This document shows, in pieces, positions 20,069 through 29,276 of a stretch of DNA of 64,000 bases (its first letter is position 1; each line of letters opens with the position of its first letter). The notes below the pieces were generated by a model. That model did not search any database. It saw nothing but the letters and a program-made list of their open reading frames with translations, and was not told the DNA's origin. The position numbers and the translations under genes are program-made. The stretch covers positions 1 to 64,000 of the forward strand of contig NZ_QEWN01000109.1 of NCBI RefSeq assembly GCF_006124995.1, given 5' to 3'. The DNA is from Vibrio sp. Hep-1b-8. GTDB taxonomy: Bacteria; Pseudomonadota; Gammaproteobacteria; Enterobacterales; Vibrionaceae.

Positions 20069-20110
20069 TCTCGCTTCTCGCTTCTCGCTTCTCGCTTCTC
20101 GCTTCTCGCT
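20069..20110. repeat. Six perfect tandem copies of the heptamer TCTCGCT
   Basis: The 7-base unit TCTCGCT is repeated six times without error. It lies between the convergent aroA and yciN, and its right end forms two bases of the yciN stop codon (TAG on the minus strand). Being outside any reading frame, a change in copy number would alter only 3' untranslated RNA. Confidence 0.97.
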
Positions 20111-20357
20111 ACTTCTCTAAAGTAAACTCTTTCGACAAGTGATGTGCTAAGTACTTAAACATATTAAAAACAGCCGTTGTCTTCGTTGTTGGTAATCCAT
20201 TGTCATCAAGAAAATAATTTCCTTTGAACACTAAGACGTCGTCTTTTTCTTCAACGCTGTCGGCTCGCATGCCATCAATGTAATCATCGTGTTCTTGGAT
20301 GATGTGATTAGCAATCATGAGAAGCTCAAGTTGTGAAACGACTTTTTTTTCGCTCAT
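20109..20357 (-). CDS. yciN: YciN family protein (DUF2498)
   Basis: An 82-residue cytoplasmic protein matching E. coli YciN, which also lies next to topA. The segment VSQLELLMIANHIIQEHDDYIDGMRADSVEEKDDVL is the family core; function is unknown. The ATG is preceded by an AAAGGTATCCCCC leader with AGG at about 8 bases. The stop codon runs straight into a heptamer tandem repeat. It is divergent from topA with a small possible gene between. Confidence 0.9.
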   Translation of the reverse strand: MSEKKVVSQLELLMIANHIIQEHDDYIDGMRADSVEEKDDVLVFKGNYFLDDNGLPTTKTTAVFNMFKYLAHHLSKEFTLEK

Positions 20358-20420
20358 TGGGGGATACCTTTGTAGATGATTTCTTCTAATTGAAGAGGTT
20401 TGCTGAAAATTGTATGAATA

Positions 20421-20606
20421 ATGACGATAAAATCAATTGCGATAGATCAATCGCACTGCGGACACTTAGGCGCTGAAGCTTGTGGGTTTTGTGACTGGTG
20501 GCAAAAAACCTTATCTAAAGTTGGCATCGTAGATCTTATGCCGTTTAGTATGTGGCGTTTTCATAAGTTGCCCGAATCAATCGCGCATTATTTTGTCGTT
20601 TGGTAA
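20421..20606 (+). CDS. Possible small cysteine-containing protein
   Basis: A 61-residue open frame between yciN and topA. It has a compact N-terminal cluster HCGHLGAEACGFCDWW (residues 12-27) that could bind a metal, and then an aromatic-rich end. I do not recognise a family. The ribosome binding site is poor (no clear purine run within 12 bases of the ATG). The ordered Cys/His spacing and the lack of an alternative gene in this gap are the reasons to list it. It could equally be chance. Confidence 0.35.
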   Translation: MTIKSIAIDQSHCGHLGAEACGFCDWWQKTLSKVGIVDLMPFSMWRFHKLPESIAHYFVVW

Positions 20607-20728
20607 TGCTTACCATTTTTAAGACATCGCTGCATTGTCGAGCAGTCAATGTAGAAATTAAAAAAAGATATTGATCTTCTTGCAATCTCGCTCAATAGTA
20701 AAAAAAGAAGCAATGTATTAAGTATGTC

Positions 20729-20746
20729 GTGCGATATGTATCGCAC
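20729..20746. repeat. 18-bp palindrome upstream of topA
   Basis: GTGCGATA at 20729-20736 and TATCGCAC at 20739-20746 form a perfect inverted repeat with a 2-base centre, 25 bases before the topA start. It could be a repressor operator or an mRNA leader hairpin (7-base stem, ATGT loop). Confidence 0.55.
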
Positions 20747-20771
20747 TTGATAAAGGACACTTGAGTCAATT

Positions 20772-23405
20772 ATGGGTAAGTCACTGGTTATTGTGGAGTC
20801 GCCTGCTAAGGCGAAGACCATCAATAAGTATTTAGGTAAGGACTTTATTGTAAAGTCCAGTGTAGGTCACGTACGTGATCTACCGACTGCTGGTCAAAGC
20901 ACGGGCCAAAAAGCTGCGGCCGTATCAACCACAGGCTTAAGTGCTGAAGAAAAAGCGCGCATCAAGAAAGAAAAAGATCGTAAGTCACTGATTAAAAAAA
21001 TGGGCATTGACCCATACCATGGCTGGGAAGCGAACTATCAAATTCTGCCGGGCAAAGAAAAAGTCGTTGCAGAATTACAGAAGTTAGCCAAAGACGCAGA
21101 TTGCGTTTACCTAGCAACCGATTTAGACCGCGAGGGAGAGGCTATCGCTTGGCACCTTCGTGAGATCATCGGTGGCGATGAAGAGCGATACAAACGCGTT
21201 GTATTCAACGAAATTACTAAAAATGCTATCCAACAAGCGTTCGAAAAACCGGGCGAATTGAGCATGGATGGCGTTAATGCGCAACAAGCACGTCGTTTCA
21301 TGGACCGTGTGGTGGGCTTTATGGTCTCGCCACTACTGTGGAAGAAAGTCGCACGTGGTTTGTCTGCTGGCCGTGTTCAGTCCGTTGCAGTAAAGCTATT
21401 GGTTGAACGTGAGCGTGAAATCAAAGCGTTTATTCCAGAAGAGTTTTGGGATATCCATGCTGATACTAAAACGCAAGACAAAACAGACTTCCGCCTACAA
21501 GTCGCGCAGAAAGATGGTGTTGCGTTTAAACCAGTTAACGAAGCCGAAACTAAAGCGGCTATTGCTGTGCTTGAAAAAGCGCGCTACGAAGTGTGTAAGC
21601 GTGAAGACCGACCTACATCAAGCAAACCATCCGCACCATTTATTACATCTACGCTGCAACAGGCTGCCAGTACGCGCCTAGGTTACGGTGTTAAGAAAAC
21701 CATGATGCTCGCTCAGCGTCTTTACGAAGCGGGTTACATCACTTATATGCGTACCGACTCTACAAACCTGAGTGCGGAAGCGGTTGAGACTGTGCGTGGT
21801 TATATCGGTAATGAGTTTGGTGAGGCATACCTTCCTGCGAAGCCAAATGTCTATGGCAGTAAGCAAGGTGCTCAAGAAGCGCACGAAGCGATTCGTCCAT
21901 CCGATGTCTCTGTGAAGTCAGAAGATCTTCAAGCAATGGAAGCCGATGCGCACAAGCTATATTCATTGATTTGGAACCAGTTTGTTGCCTGTCAAATGAC
22001 CCCAGCTCAGTACGACTCGACCACGGTAAGTGTAAAAGCTGAGGAGTACACCCTCAAAGCTAAAGGTCGTATTCTTAAGTTTGATGGCTGGACTCGTGTT
22101 CAACGTCCACTTGGCAAGAACGAGGACCAGATCCTACCTGCGGTTCAAGTTGGCGACAGTATCGAATTGGTCAATCTTGATCCTAAGCAACACTTTACTA
22201 AGCCGCCAGCGCGTTTTACAGAAGCTGCCTTGGTAAAAGAGCTTGAGAAACGTGGTATTGGTCGTCCATCGACCTATGCATCAATCATCTCTACGATTCA
22301 GGATCGTGGTTACGTTAAGGTTGAACAACGTCGTTTCTATGCAGAGAAGATGGGTGAGATCGTTACAGACCGTCTAGATGGTAGTTTTGATGACCTGATG
22401 AACTATGAGTTCACGTCTCGTATGGAAGAGAAGCTTGACCAAATCGCTGAAGGTGAAGCGAATTGGAAAGGCGTACTTGACGACTTCTTTAATGACTTCA
22501 CGAGCGATCTTGAAAAAGCTGAGCAGGATGAAGATCAAGGCGGCATGAAGCCTAACCACATCGTATACACCGATATCGAATGTCCGACATGTTCGCGTCC
22601 TATGGGTATTCGTACTGCATCTACCGGCGTGTTCCTTGGTTGTTCTGGCTATGCACTACCGCCTAAAGAGCGCTGTAAGACAACGATCAACTTGGGTGAC
22701 GAAGACGGCATTATCAATGTTCTCGAAGAGGATGTTGAAACAGCGGCTCTACGAGCTAAGAAACGTTGTCCGATTTGCGAAACCGCGATGGATGCGTATC
22801 TGATTGACGATAAACGTAAAATGCACGTTTGTGGTAACAACCCAAATTGTGATGGTTACGTTGTTGAGCATGGTGAGTTCAAAGTGAAAGGGTACGATGG
22901 CCCTGTTGTCGAGTGTGACAAGTGTGGCAGTGATATGGTGCTCAAGAACGGTCGATTCGGCAAGTACATGGATTGTACGAGTGAAGAGTGTAAGAACACA
23001 CGTAAGATCCTGAAAAACGGAGAAGTCGCGCCACCGAAAGAGGACCCTGTTCATTTGCCAGAACTGCCATGTGAGAACTCAGATGCTTACTTCGTACTTC
23101 GCGATGGTGCGTCAGGTTTGTTCCTAGCGGCGAGTACCTTCCCTAAATCACGTGAAACACGTGCACCTCTAGTGGAAGAACTGGTACGTTTTAAAGATCG
23201 TCTTTCAGCCAAATTCCATTACTTAACAGAAGCTCCAGAAAAAGATCCTGATGGTTTACCAATGGTGGTTCGTTTTAGTCGTAAGTCAAAAGAGAACTAT
23301 GTCCGTACTGAAGTCGACGGTAAGCCTACCGGCTACACTGCACTTTATGTGGACGGTAAGTGGGAAATTACTGATAAGCGCAAGAAACCTGCAAAAAGCA
23401 AGTAG
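20772..23405 (+). CDS. topA: DNA topoisomerase I
   Basis: An 877-residue type IA topoisomerase that relaxes negative supercoils. The Toprim domain starts at the N-terminus ([18 protein letters not shown]) and contains the acidic [14 protein letters not shown] segment near residues 115-128. The active-site Tyr lies in [12 protein letters not shown] around residue 325. Three C-terminal zinc-finger units follow ([18 protein letters not shown] with CGNNPNCDG, and CDKCGSDM with CTSEEC), then a basic tail. All are expected for the proteobacterial enzyme. A terminator follows closely. Confidence 0.98.
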   Translation: MGKSLVIVESPAKAKTINKYLGKDFIVKSSVGHVRDLPTAGQSTGQKAAAVSTTGLSAEEKARIKKEKDRKSLIKKMGIDPYHGWEANYQILPGKEKVVAELQKLAKDADCVYLATDLDREGEAIAWHLREIIGGDEERYKRVVFNEITKNAIQQAFEKPGELSMDGVNAQQARRFMDRVVGFMVSPLLWKKVARGLSAGRVQSVAVKLLVEREREIKAFIPEEFWDIHADTKTQDKTDFRLQVAQKDGVAFKPVNEAETKAAIAVLEKARYEVCKREDRPTSSKPSAPFITSTLQQAASTRLGYGVKKTMMLAQRLYEAGYITYMRTDSTNLSAEAVETVRGYIGNEFGEAYLPAKPNVYGSKQGAQEAHEAIRPSDVSVKSEDLQAMEADAHKLYSLIWNQFVACQMTPAQYDSTTVSVKAEEYTLKAKGRILKFDGWTRVQRPLGKNEDQILPAVQVGDSIELVNLDPKQHFTKPPARFTEAALVKELEKRGIGRPSTYASIISTIQDRGYVKVEQRRFYAEKMGEIVTDRLDGSFDDLMNYEFTSRMEEKLDQIAEGEANWKGVLDDFFNDFTSDLEKAEQDEDQGGMKPNHIVYTDIECPTCSRPMGIRTASTGVFLGCSGYALPPKERCKTTINLGDEDGIINVLEEDVETAALRAKKRCPICETAMDAYLIDDKRKMHVCGNNPNCDGYVVEHGEFKVKGYDGPVVECDKCGSDMVLKNGRFGKYMDCTSEECKNTRKILKNGEVAPPKEDPVHLPELPCENSDAYFVLRDGASGLFLAASTFPKSRETRAPLVEELVRFKDRLSAKFHYLTEAPEKDPDGLPMVVRFSRKSKENYVRTEVDGKPTGYTALYVDGKWEITDKRKKPAKSK

Positions 23406-23419
23406 GGTATAGAATACGA

Positions 23420-23450
23420 AAGGCAGCCGATAATGGCTGCCTTTTCTTTT
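23420..23450 (+). terminator. Terminator of topA
   Basis: Nine-base stem AAGGCAGCC / GGCTGCCTT with a 6-base loop and a TTCTTTT tail, 15 bases after the topA stop. Confidence 0.88.
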
Positions 23451-23597
23451 AGACGAACGCTTGTCTGTTTTCATATTTATGAGATCAATATACAATTATT
23501 TACCTATTGGTTGTTAATATATTGTGATTCTCAGTCTGTCTTTTGACATTATTATCTCTAGCTTCTATTGATTTAGAAGAATAACGGGAAGGGTGCC

Positions 23598-25286
23598 ATG
23601 AGACAGAGATTAAGGCTTCTAAGTATCATTATCGCAGGTAGCTTGGTTTTGGTGATAGCCGCTTTTAGTATCTCAAAACGAGTGCTAGATAGCGTGATTG
23701 AGGGATTGCTATGGGAGTTTGCTCAAGTCTCTGCCAAACATGACGCCGAAGTGTTAAAGCCTATAACGGCTCAGTCCGAGATCGTAAAACAGTTGGCTAC
23801 TCACCCCAATATCACTTCATGGGCGCAAAACAGCGAAGATTCAGTCTACCTAGCCGTTGCAGAAGATACACTTGAACAATTTCGTTGGCGGCTGGCGTCC
23901 AAAAATTTCTTCGTCGCCTTAGATCAGAACCTGTCTTATCACTACAACGATGTAAATAGCATCCGCCAAGGAACTTTCTTTCGCCACTATCTGGATCCAG
24001 ATGCGATTACCGATAAATGGTTTTTCGAGCAGAAGTCGAGCGGAATCGATCTCTCCGTCAATATCGCTCATGATGTACATCTGGGATTAACCAAGATCTG
24101 GATTAATCAGACCATAGAAAAGAACGGTCAGTTTTTAGGTATTCTCGGCACTGGTATCGATTTCACGGAACTGATCGAGCCGTTTCATAACTCACAACCC
24201 ACAGGGATAGAAACCTACTTTATTGATGAACAGATGAGGATCCAACTGTTCCTAGGCGTCGATTCTGTTCAATACCCACTGCGTGATAGCCGTTCAAGGA
24301 AACCCCTGCTCAGCAGTGTAATTAGCAATGATAAAGATTATCAAGCGCTCGAAAAACTGATGAAGTTGCAGAAGGAAGGTCAAGAAGCACAAGTGCTGAT
24401 GGTTAACCAAGGTGGTGGGCGAGCCGCTGTTGCGATTTATTACATCGAGTCTCTAGGGTGGTATGAAGTGACCTTTGTCAGTATTGATGCGATAGTGCCG
24501 ACATGGGTCAATACCCAACTCTATTTCCCACTGCTTGCTGTAACCTTAATCGTCGCAATTCTTCTCTTTGGTTGGCTAGTCAAGCACTGGTTAGTCCCTC
24601 GAGAATATTGGAATCAGCGCATTTATCGACTTGTGCAAGACAACTCGACTGGCCAAGATGGCGCTTCACTTAATCTTGAACAGTGCTTAGATGTGCTTGA
24701 GTATGAGCTACAAAATAGTCGCAAGGGATTAGATAATCTGGTCGCGTCTAGAACGGCGATACTGGATGAGCTGTCAACATTTGATGTTTTGACCCAGATA
24801 CATAACCGTAGAGGTCTGGAAAAAGAACTCAGTGCTGAGTTAGCGCGCTCTTCTCGTGAACAGTATCAGTTTGGTTTGTTGTGGATTGACGCTGGAATTA
24901 AGGTGCAATCTGACTCCGGAGAAGAGAGTCATCAATACCAAAATGCTTTGCAGTTGGTGGCTCGAGGCTTGCAACGAGCGATTCGGGAGTACGATGTGGC
25001 GGCAAGATGGGCAGAAGATGAGTTTTTGGTGTTGGTTAGATGTGGTCAAACTAGGACGTTAGAACGCATCGCCGAGCGCATTAAGCAGTATGTCGATTCA
25101 CATCAAGATAGTGACACCATTCATTCCCACCATTTGATCAGACTTTCTATTGGTGGAGCACTTATTCAACCTCAGATGAGTTTGCAACAGGCTCTCGCGT
25201 TGGCAGACAGTTCATTGTTTCTGGCACAGTCCAACCAATCGACGATTCACATTCATACGGTGTCAAGTGAAAGGCAAACGGCTTGA
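23598..25286 (+). CDS. Membrane sensor with degenerate GGDEF domain
   Basis: A 562-residue protein. One membrane helix is at about residues 7-27, a periplasmic sensing region of roughly 280 residues resembles a dCache/PAS-type domain (WFFEQKSSGIDLSVNIAHD, GILGTGIDFTELI), and a second helix is at about 311-332. A short linker and a GGDEF-fold domain (STFDVLTQIHNRRGLEKEL) end the protein. The signature site reads AEDEF (about 472-476) instead of GGDEF, and the first metal-binding motif is IDAGIK, so diguanylate cyclase activity is unlikely. It may act as a receptor or signalling partner. No neighbouring partner gene is seen; glgC lies downstream across a 362-base gap. Confidence 0.85.
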   Translation: MRQRLRLLSIIIAGSLVLVIAAFSISKRVLDSVIEGLLWEFAQVSAKHDAEVLKPITAQSEIVKQLATHPNITSWAQNSEDSVYLAVAEDTLEQFRWRLASKNFFVALDQNLSYHYNDVNSIRQGTFFRHYLDPDAITDKWFFEQKSSGIDLSVNIAHDVHLGLTKIWINQTIEKNGQFLGILGTGIDFTELIEPFHNSQPTGIETYFIDEQMRIQLFLGVDSVQYPLRDSRSRKPLLSSVISNDKDYQALEKLMKLQKEGQEAQVLMVNQGGGRAAVAIYYIESLGWYEVTFVSIDAIVPTWVNTQLYFPLLAVTLIVAILLFGWLVKHWLVPREYWNQRIYRLVQDNSTGQDGASLNLEQCLDVLEYELQNSRKGLDNLVASRTAILDELSTFDVLTQIHNRRGLEKELSAELARSSREQYQFGLLWIDAGIKVQSDSGEESHQYQNALQLVARGLQRAIREYDVAARWAEDEFLVLVRCGQTRTLERIAERIKQYVDSHQDSDTIHSHHLIRLSIGGALIQPQMSLQQALALADSSLFLAQSNQSTIHIHTVSSERQTA

Positions 25287-25648
25287 TTTACGTGGGTTTC
25301 AACCCTAGGTAATACCCTGATTATATTCACCGAAGCTATTCGAGCGAAGTCACGTTAATGTAGTTAATTTGTTGCTTCTTTGTGAGCTTGCAGCGAGATA
25401 GTGTGAGCTATCGCAGAGCGCTGCAAAGCAACAATTGTGAGCTCCAAAGGACGGCATGTTTTAAATTGTAATCTTGCTGAAATACGATAACTTATAATAA
25501 TCCTTTTACGCTAAGAACTAGGCTTAGAGTCTTGCGCGGCAGCGATTGTTGTGCCCACTCCTACGAGGAACTGGAGTGGGCTAAAGGAACTAGATGAGCC
25601 CCCCTAAATAAAGGCTCATTACACAATAAATAAAATGGAGAGAATTAA
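25287..25648. other. Structured intergenic region and glgC leader
   Basis: A 362-base gap without a supportable ORF. It holds a nested hairpin at 25369-25434, three copies of TGTGAGCT (25381, 25402, 25436), an AT-rich stretch with TATAAT at 25493-25498, and two further hairpins (25553-25581 and 25594-25619) just before the glgC ribosome binding site. Confidence 0.6.
25369..25434. repeat. Three-tier nested inverted repeat upstream of glgC
   Basis: The outer arms are TTGTTGCTT / AAGCAACAA (9 bp), the middle arms GCAGCG / CGCTGC (6 bp) and the inner arms GATAG / CTATC (5 bp), all in register. It is not followed by a T-run and is 215 bases from glgC. Confidence 0.6.
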
Positions 25649-26866
25649 ATGGCTGGTGTTTTGGGAATGATCCTTGCTGGTGGAGAAGGCTCGCGCCTGC
25701 GCCCACTGACGGAGTCTCGCAGTAAACCCTCGGTGCCTTTTGGCGGTAGCTACCGTCTTATCGACTTTGCACTAAATAACTTTGTTAATGCTGACCTAAT
25801 GCGTATCTACGTGTTAACACAGTTCAAATCTCAATCTTTGTTTCACCACCTAAAGAAAGGGTGGAATATCAACGGTATTACCGACCGTTTTATTGACCCT
25901 ATTCCAGCACAGATGCGTACCGGGAAGCGTTGGTACGAAGGTACGGCGGATGCTATCTACCAAAACCTCGGCTTTATGGAGTTATCTGAACCGGATCAAG
26001 TTTGTATTTTTGGTTCAGACCACATCTACAAGATGGATATCAAGCAAATGCTTGATTACCACAAAGAAAAGCAAGCTTCGCTTACCGTTTCTGCTTTACG
26101 TATGCCTTTAAGTGAAGCGTCTCAATTTGGTGTCATTGAAGTCGATGCTGAAGGGCGAATGGTAGGTTTTGAAGAAAAACCAGCGTACCCGAAATCTATC
26201 CCTGGCGATCCAGAATACGCGTTAGTATCTATGGGTAACTATGTATTTGAAGCACAGACGCTTTTTGCTGAGCTGATTGAAGATGCAGATAACCCAGACT
26301 CAACTCATGACTTCGGCAAGGATATCATTCCAAAGATGTTCCCTCGCGGCGATGTGTTCGTGTATGACTTCAGCACCAACCGCATTACTGGCGAGAAAGA
26401 AGAAGTGTATTGGCGTGATGTCGGTACGATTGACGCATATTGGCAGGCTCATATGGATCTGCTCGCGAAAGACGCGCCTTTCTCGCTGTATAACCGTAAA
26501 TGGCCTCTCCACACCTATTATCCACCGTTACCACCGGCAACGTTTACTGACTCTGACAATGGTCGAGTACAAATTATCGATAGTCTTGTGTGCAGCGGTA
26601 GCTATGTTCGCGGTTCGAGAATTGAAAAATCGGTACTCGGCTTCCGCAGCAACATCGCCTCTGCGTGTGACATTAGCGAAAGTATCCTACTGGGTGATGT
26701 TAAGGTCGGTGAGGGCTGTGTACTGCGCCGCGTGATCGTCGATAAGGATGCGGATATTGCACCGGGTACCCAAATTGGTGTAAACCTATCGGAAGATAAG
26801 AAACACTACCATGTATCGGAAGAGGGTATCGTTGTCATTCCAAAAGGAGCACGTATTGGCTACTAA
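25649..26866 (+). CDS. glgC: Glucose-1-phosphate adenylyltransferase
   Basis: A 405-residue enzyme that makes ADP-glucose, the committed step of glycogen synthesis. The nucleotide-binding motif is LAGGEGSRLRPLT near residues 10-22, FVLTQFK-type and GTADAIYQN segments follow, and the substrate-binding lysine is in GFEEKP. The C-terminal part is a left-handed beta-helix (SYVRGSRIEKSVLGFRSNI). The ATG follows GGAGAG. It is the first gene of a glgC-glgA operon; its last four codons overlap glgA. Branching and degradation genes are not in this window. Confidence 0.97.
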   Translation: MAGVLGMILAGGEGSRLRPLTESRSKPSVPFGGSYRLIDFALNNFVNADLMRIYVLTQFKSQSLFHHLKKGWNINGITDRFIDPIPAQMRTGKRWYEGTADAIYQNLGFMELSEPDQVCIFGSDHIYKMDIKQMLDYHKEKQASLTVSALRMPLSEASQFGVIEVDAEGRMVGFEEKPAYPKSIPGDPEYALVSMGNYVFEAQTLFAELIEDADNPDSTHDFGKDIIPKMFPRGDVFVYDFSTNRITGEKEEVYWRDVGTIDAYWQAHMDLLAKDAPFSLYNRKWPLHTYYPPLPPATFTDSDNGRVQIIDSLVCSGSYVRGSRIEKSVLGFRSNIASACDISESILLGDVKVGEGCVLRRVIVDKDADIAPGTQIGVNLSEDKKHYHVSEEGIVVIPKGARIGY

Positions 26867-28316
26867 GAATCTATCCATTCTATTTGTAGCATCGGAAGTT
26901 GAAGGGTTAATCAAAAGCGGTGGCTTGGCAGATGTTGCCAAGGCGCTGCCTGAAGCATTGCTCACATTACAGCAAGATGTTCGTATCACTCTACCCGCAT
27001 ACCAGAAAGTAGCGGGCATTGAACAAGCTCCAGTTTTACTGGACACACAGCTTGAATATTGGCCGCACACACCGTATCGAGTTAAACAACTCGAAATCGT
27101 GGGAGTACCTGTCTACGCGATTGATTGCGACGAGTACTTCAACCGCTCGGAAATGTACGCGGAGAACAACCAAGCGTATCAAGACAACGGTGAAAGGTTT
27201 GCTTTCTTTAGTGCCGCGTGCCTCGATATGCTACCGAAACTTGGCTTTCAACCAGATATCGTTCACGCCAATGACTGGCATACTGGGTTTGTTCCCTACT
27301 TACTGAAACACCGCTACGGAGCGGATACGTTTTTTTCATCGACGAAAAGTGTACTCTCGGTGCATAACGCCGTATTTAAAGGGGTGTTTAGCTATGATGA
27401 GTTACAGAATCTAACAGAGATGCACACACGCTACGCTGGTGATGCGGCTGTGAGTGACACCCATGTAACCATGCTAAAAGCGGGCGTTATGTGTGCGGAT
27501 AAGATTAATGCCGTGAGTCCTACTTATGCACAGGAACTAAAAACTGAGTTAGGTAGCCATGGTATGGCGGCGGAATTTCAGCACAGAGCTGAGGATTTAG
27601 TCGGGATACTCAATGGTTGTGACTACTCGGCATGGAACCCTCAAACCGATCCTTCTTTGCCTGTGAACTACAAAGCAACGCGACAAAGCATGGTACGAGG
27701 GAAGAAAGCGTGTAAGAAAGAACTTCAGCAACGTGTGGGTTTAGAAGCGTGTGATGTCGCTGTATATGGCATGGTTTGTCGCCTAACGCACCAGAAAGGT
27801 ATCCACTATCTAATCCCGATTCTGGATGCTTTCTTGAAGCATCAAGTTCAGGTGGTCATCGTTGGTACTGGAGACCCTGTTTTGGCGGCGCAGCTAAAAG
27901 AGATTGAAGCGTTACACAGCGATAAATTCGTCTTTGTCGAGGCCTACGATAATGACCTTGCTCATTTGGTCGAGGCGGGCTCTGACTTCTTTATCATGCC
28001 TTCTGAATTTGAACCGTGTGGGTTGAATCAAATTTATAGTATGGCTTATGGCACGTTACCCATTGTCCGTGGCGTCGGGGGATTGCGTGATAGTGTCAAT
28101 GATTACGACGAAGGACCCAATACGGCGACTGGTTTTGTTTTTCAACAACCTGAGCCGAGTGAGTTATTAAACGTTCTACAGCGTTCACTCTTGCTATATG
28201 CCCAACAACCAAACGAAGTTAAACGCGTTCAATTGTATGCGATGGAACAAAACTTCTGTTGGTCTAAAGCGGCTGAAGAGTATATCAACCTGTATCGGTC
28301 GGCCCTTCACGCTTAA
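26856..28316 (+). CDS. glgA: Glycogen synthase (ADP-glucose type)
   Basis: A 486-residue GT5 glucosyltransferase that extends alpha-1,4-glucan from ADP-glucose. The start is taken as TTG, because AAGGAG lies six bases upstream and the next residues (ATKNLSILFVASEVEGLIKSGGLADVAKALP) begin the normal N-terminal fold with the ADP-glucose KSGGLADV motif. The open frame goes further back but lacks support. HANDWHTG, VHNAVFKG and the C-terminal EPCGLNQIYSMAYGTLPIVRGVGGL are present. It overlaps glgC by 11 bases, so translation is likely coupled. Confidence 0.96.
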   Translation: MATKNLSILFVASEVEGLIKSGGLADVAKALPEALLTLQQDVRITLPAYQKVAGIEQAPVLLDTQLEYWPHTPYRVKQLEIVGVPVYAIDCDEYFNRSEMYAENNQAYQDNGERFAFFSAACLDMLPKLGFQPDIVHANDWHTGFVPYLLKHRYGADTFFSSTKSVLSVHNAVFKGVFSYDELQNLTEMHTRYAGDAAVSDTHVTMLKAGVMCADKINAVSPTYAQELKTELGSHGMAAEFQHRAEDLVGILNGCDYSAWNPQTDPSLPVNYKATRQSMVRGKKACKKELQQRVGLEACDVAVYGMVCRLTHQKGIHYLIPILDAFLKHQVQVVIVGTGDPVLAAQLKEIEALHSDKFVFVEAYDNDLAHLVEAGSDFFIMPSEFEPCGLNQIYSMAYGTLPIVRGVGGLRDSVNDYDEGPNTATGFVFQQPEPSELLNVLQRSLLLYAQQPNEVKRVQLYAMEQNFCWSKAAEEYINLYRSALHA

Positions 28317-28323
28317 CCTGTCT

Positions 28324-28350
28324 AAAGGCGTCATTTCGACGCCTTTTTCA
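28324..28350 (+). terminator. Terminator of the glgCA operon
   Basis: Nine-base stem AAAGGCGTC / GACGCCTTT with an ATTTC loop and further T after it, 8 bases past the glgA stop. Confidence 0.88.
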
Positions 28351-28470
28351 ATGATATTTACATTTTTGACCAGAGAATGACGGATAAATGGAGTTGTCGG
28401 ACTTAAATCCTTCTAGGATTATGGTAATCTCCTAAGCCAAGATTTTGAACCTAAGTGGCCCTTGTCTGAT

Positions 28471-29274
28471 ATGAGCGATACCCTGTTATTCCACAAAACG
28501 TTTGCCCACCCTACTAGTGACGAGTGGGTTGTCTTTGTGCATGGTGCTGGGGGAAGTTCATCGATTTGGTTTAAACAAATTAAAGCGTACAGGGAGCATT
28601 TCAATCTATTGTTGATTGATCTTCGTGGTCATGGCAAATCGAATCAGTTGCTCAAAGAGCTGATTGCAAACCGCTATACCTTCAAAGCCGTGACCATGGA
28701 TATTCTCAAGGTACTTGATCACCTAAAGATTCGTTCAGCCCATTTTGTGGGTATGTCGTTGGGTACCATTATTGTCCGTAATATCGCAGAGTTATCGACG
28801 GACAGAGTGAAGTCAATGGTGCTGGGAGGCGCTGTAACGCGTCTTAATACACGCTCTCAAGTGTTGGTCAAACTAGGTAACCTTTGTAAGCATATTGTTC
28901 CTTACATGTGGTTATACAGCCTTTTTGCCTATATCGTGATGCCTCAACGTACGCAAAAAGAATCACGTCACTTATTTATCCGTGAAGCCAAAAAGTTATG
29001 CCAAAAAGAGTTCAAGCGTTGGTTTATTCTTACCGCTGAAGTTAATCCGTTGATGCGATACTTCAAGGATCGTGAGTTACCCATCCCAACGCTATACTTG
29101 ATGGGCGAGCGCGATTACATGTTCATTCAACCGGTCAAAGAGATGGTTGCCGCTCACCGTAAAAGCCAATTACTTGAAATCGCTGATTGTGGTCACGTCT
29201 GCAATGTTGAAAGGCCTGATGAATTTAACCAACACTCGATAGCCTTTATTCAGCAGCAAATCGAAGCCAAATAG
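28471..29274 (+). CDS. Alpha/beta-fold hydrolase
   Basis: A 267-residue alpha/beta hydrolase of unknown substrate. The oxyanion HGAGGSSSIW segment is near the start, IDLRGHGKSNQ follows, the nucleophile Ser is in GMSLGT (about residues 93-98), the acid is in the GERDYMF stretch and the catalytic His in DCGHVCNVERPDEF. The start is uncertain: ATG at 28471 or an in-frame TTG three codons earlier, neither with a good ribosome binding site. It is convergent with the DUF2007 gene, only 2 bases apart. Confidence 0.85.
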   Translation: MSDTLLFHKTFAHPTSDEWVVFVHGAGGSSSIWFKQIKAYREHFNLLLIDLRGHGKSNQLLKELIANRYTFKAVTMDILKVLDHLKIRSAHFVGMSLGTIIVRNIAELSTDRVKSMVLGGAVTRLNTRSQVLVKLGNLCKHIVPYMWLYSLFAYIVMPQRTQKESRHLFIREAKKLCQKEFKRWFILTAEVNPLMRYFKDRELPIPTLYLMGERDYMFIQPVKEMVAAHRKSQLLEIADCGHVCNVERPDEFNQHSIAFIQQQIEAK

Positions 29275-29276
29275 AG

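Noticed and set aside
20069..20110. Heptamer array as a possible CRISPR
   Set aside because: Unit of 7 bases with no spacers; a simple tandem repeat.
23406..23597. Possible small RNA between topA and the GGDEF sensor
   Set aside because: Beyond the topA terminator I see no second stem-loop with a T-run.
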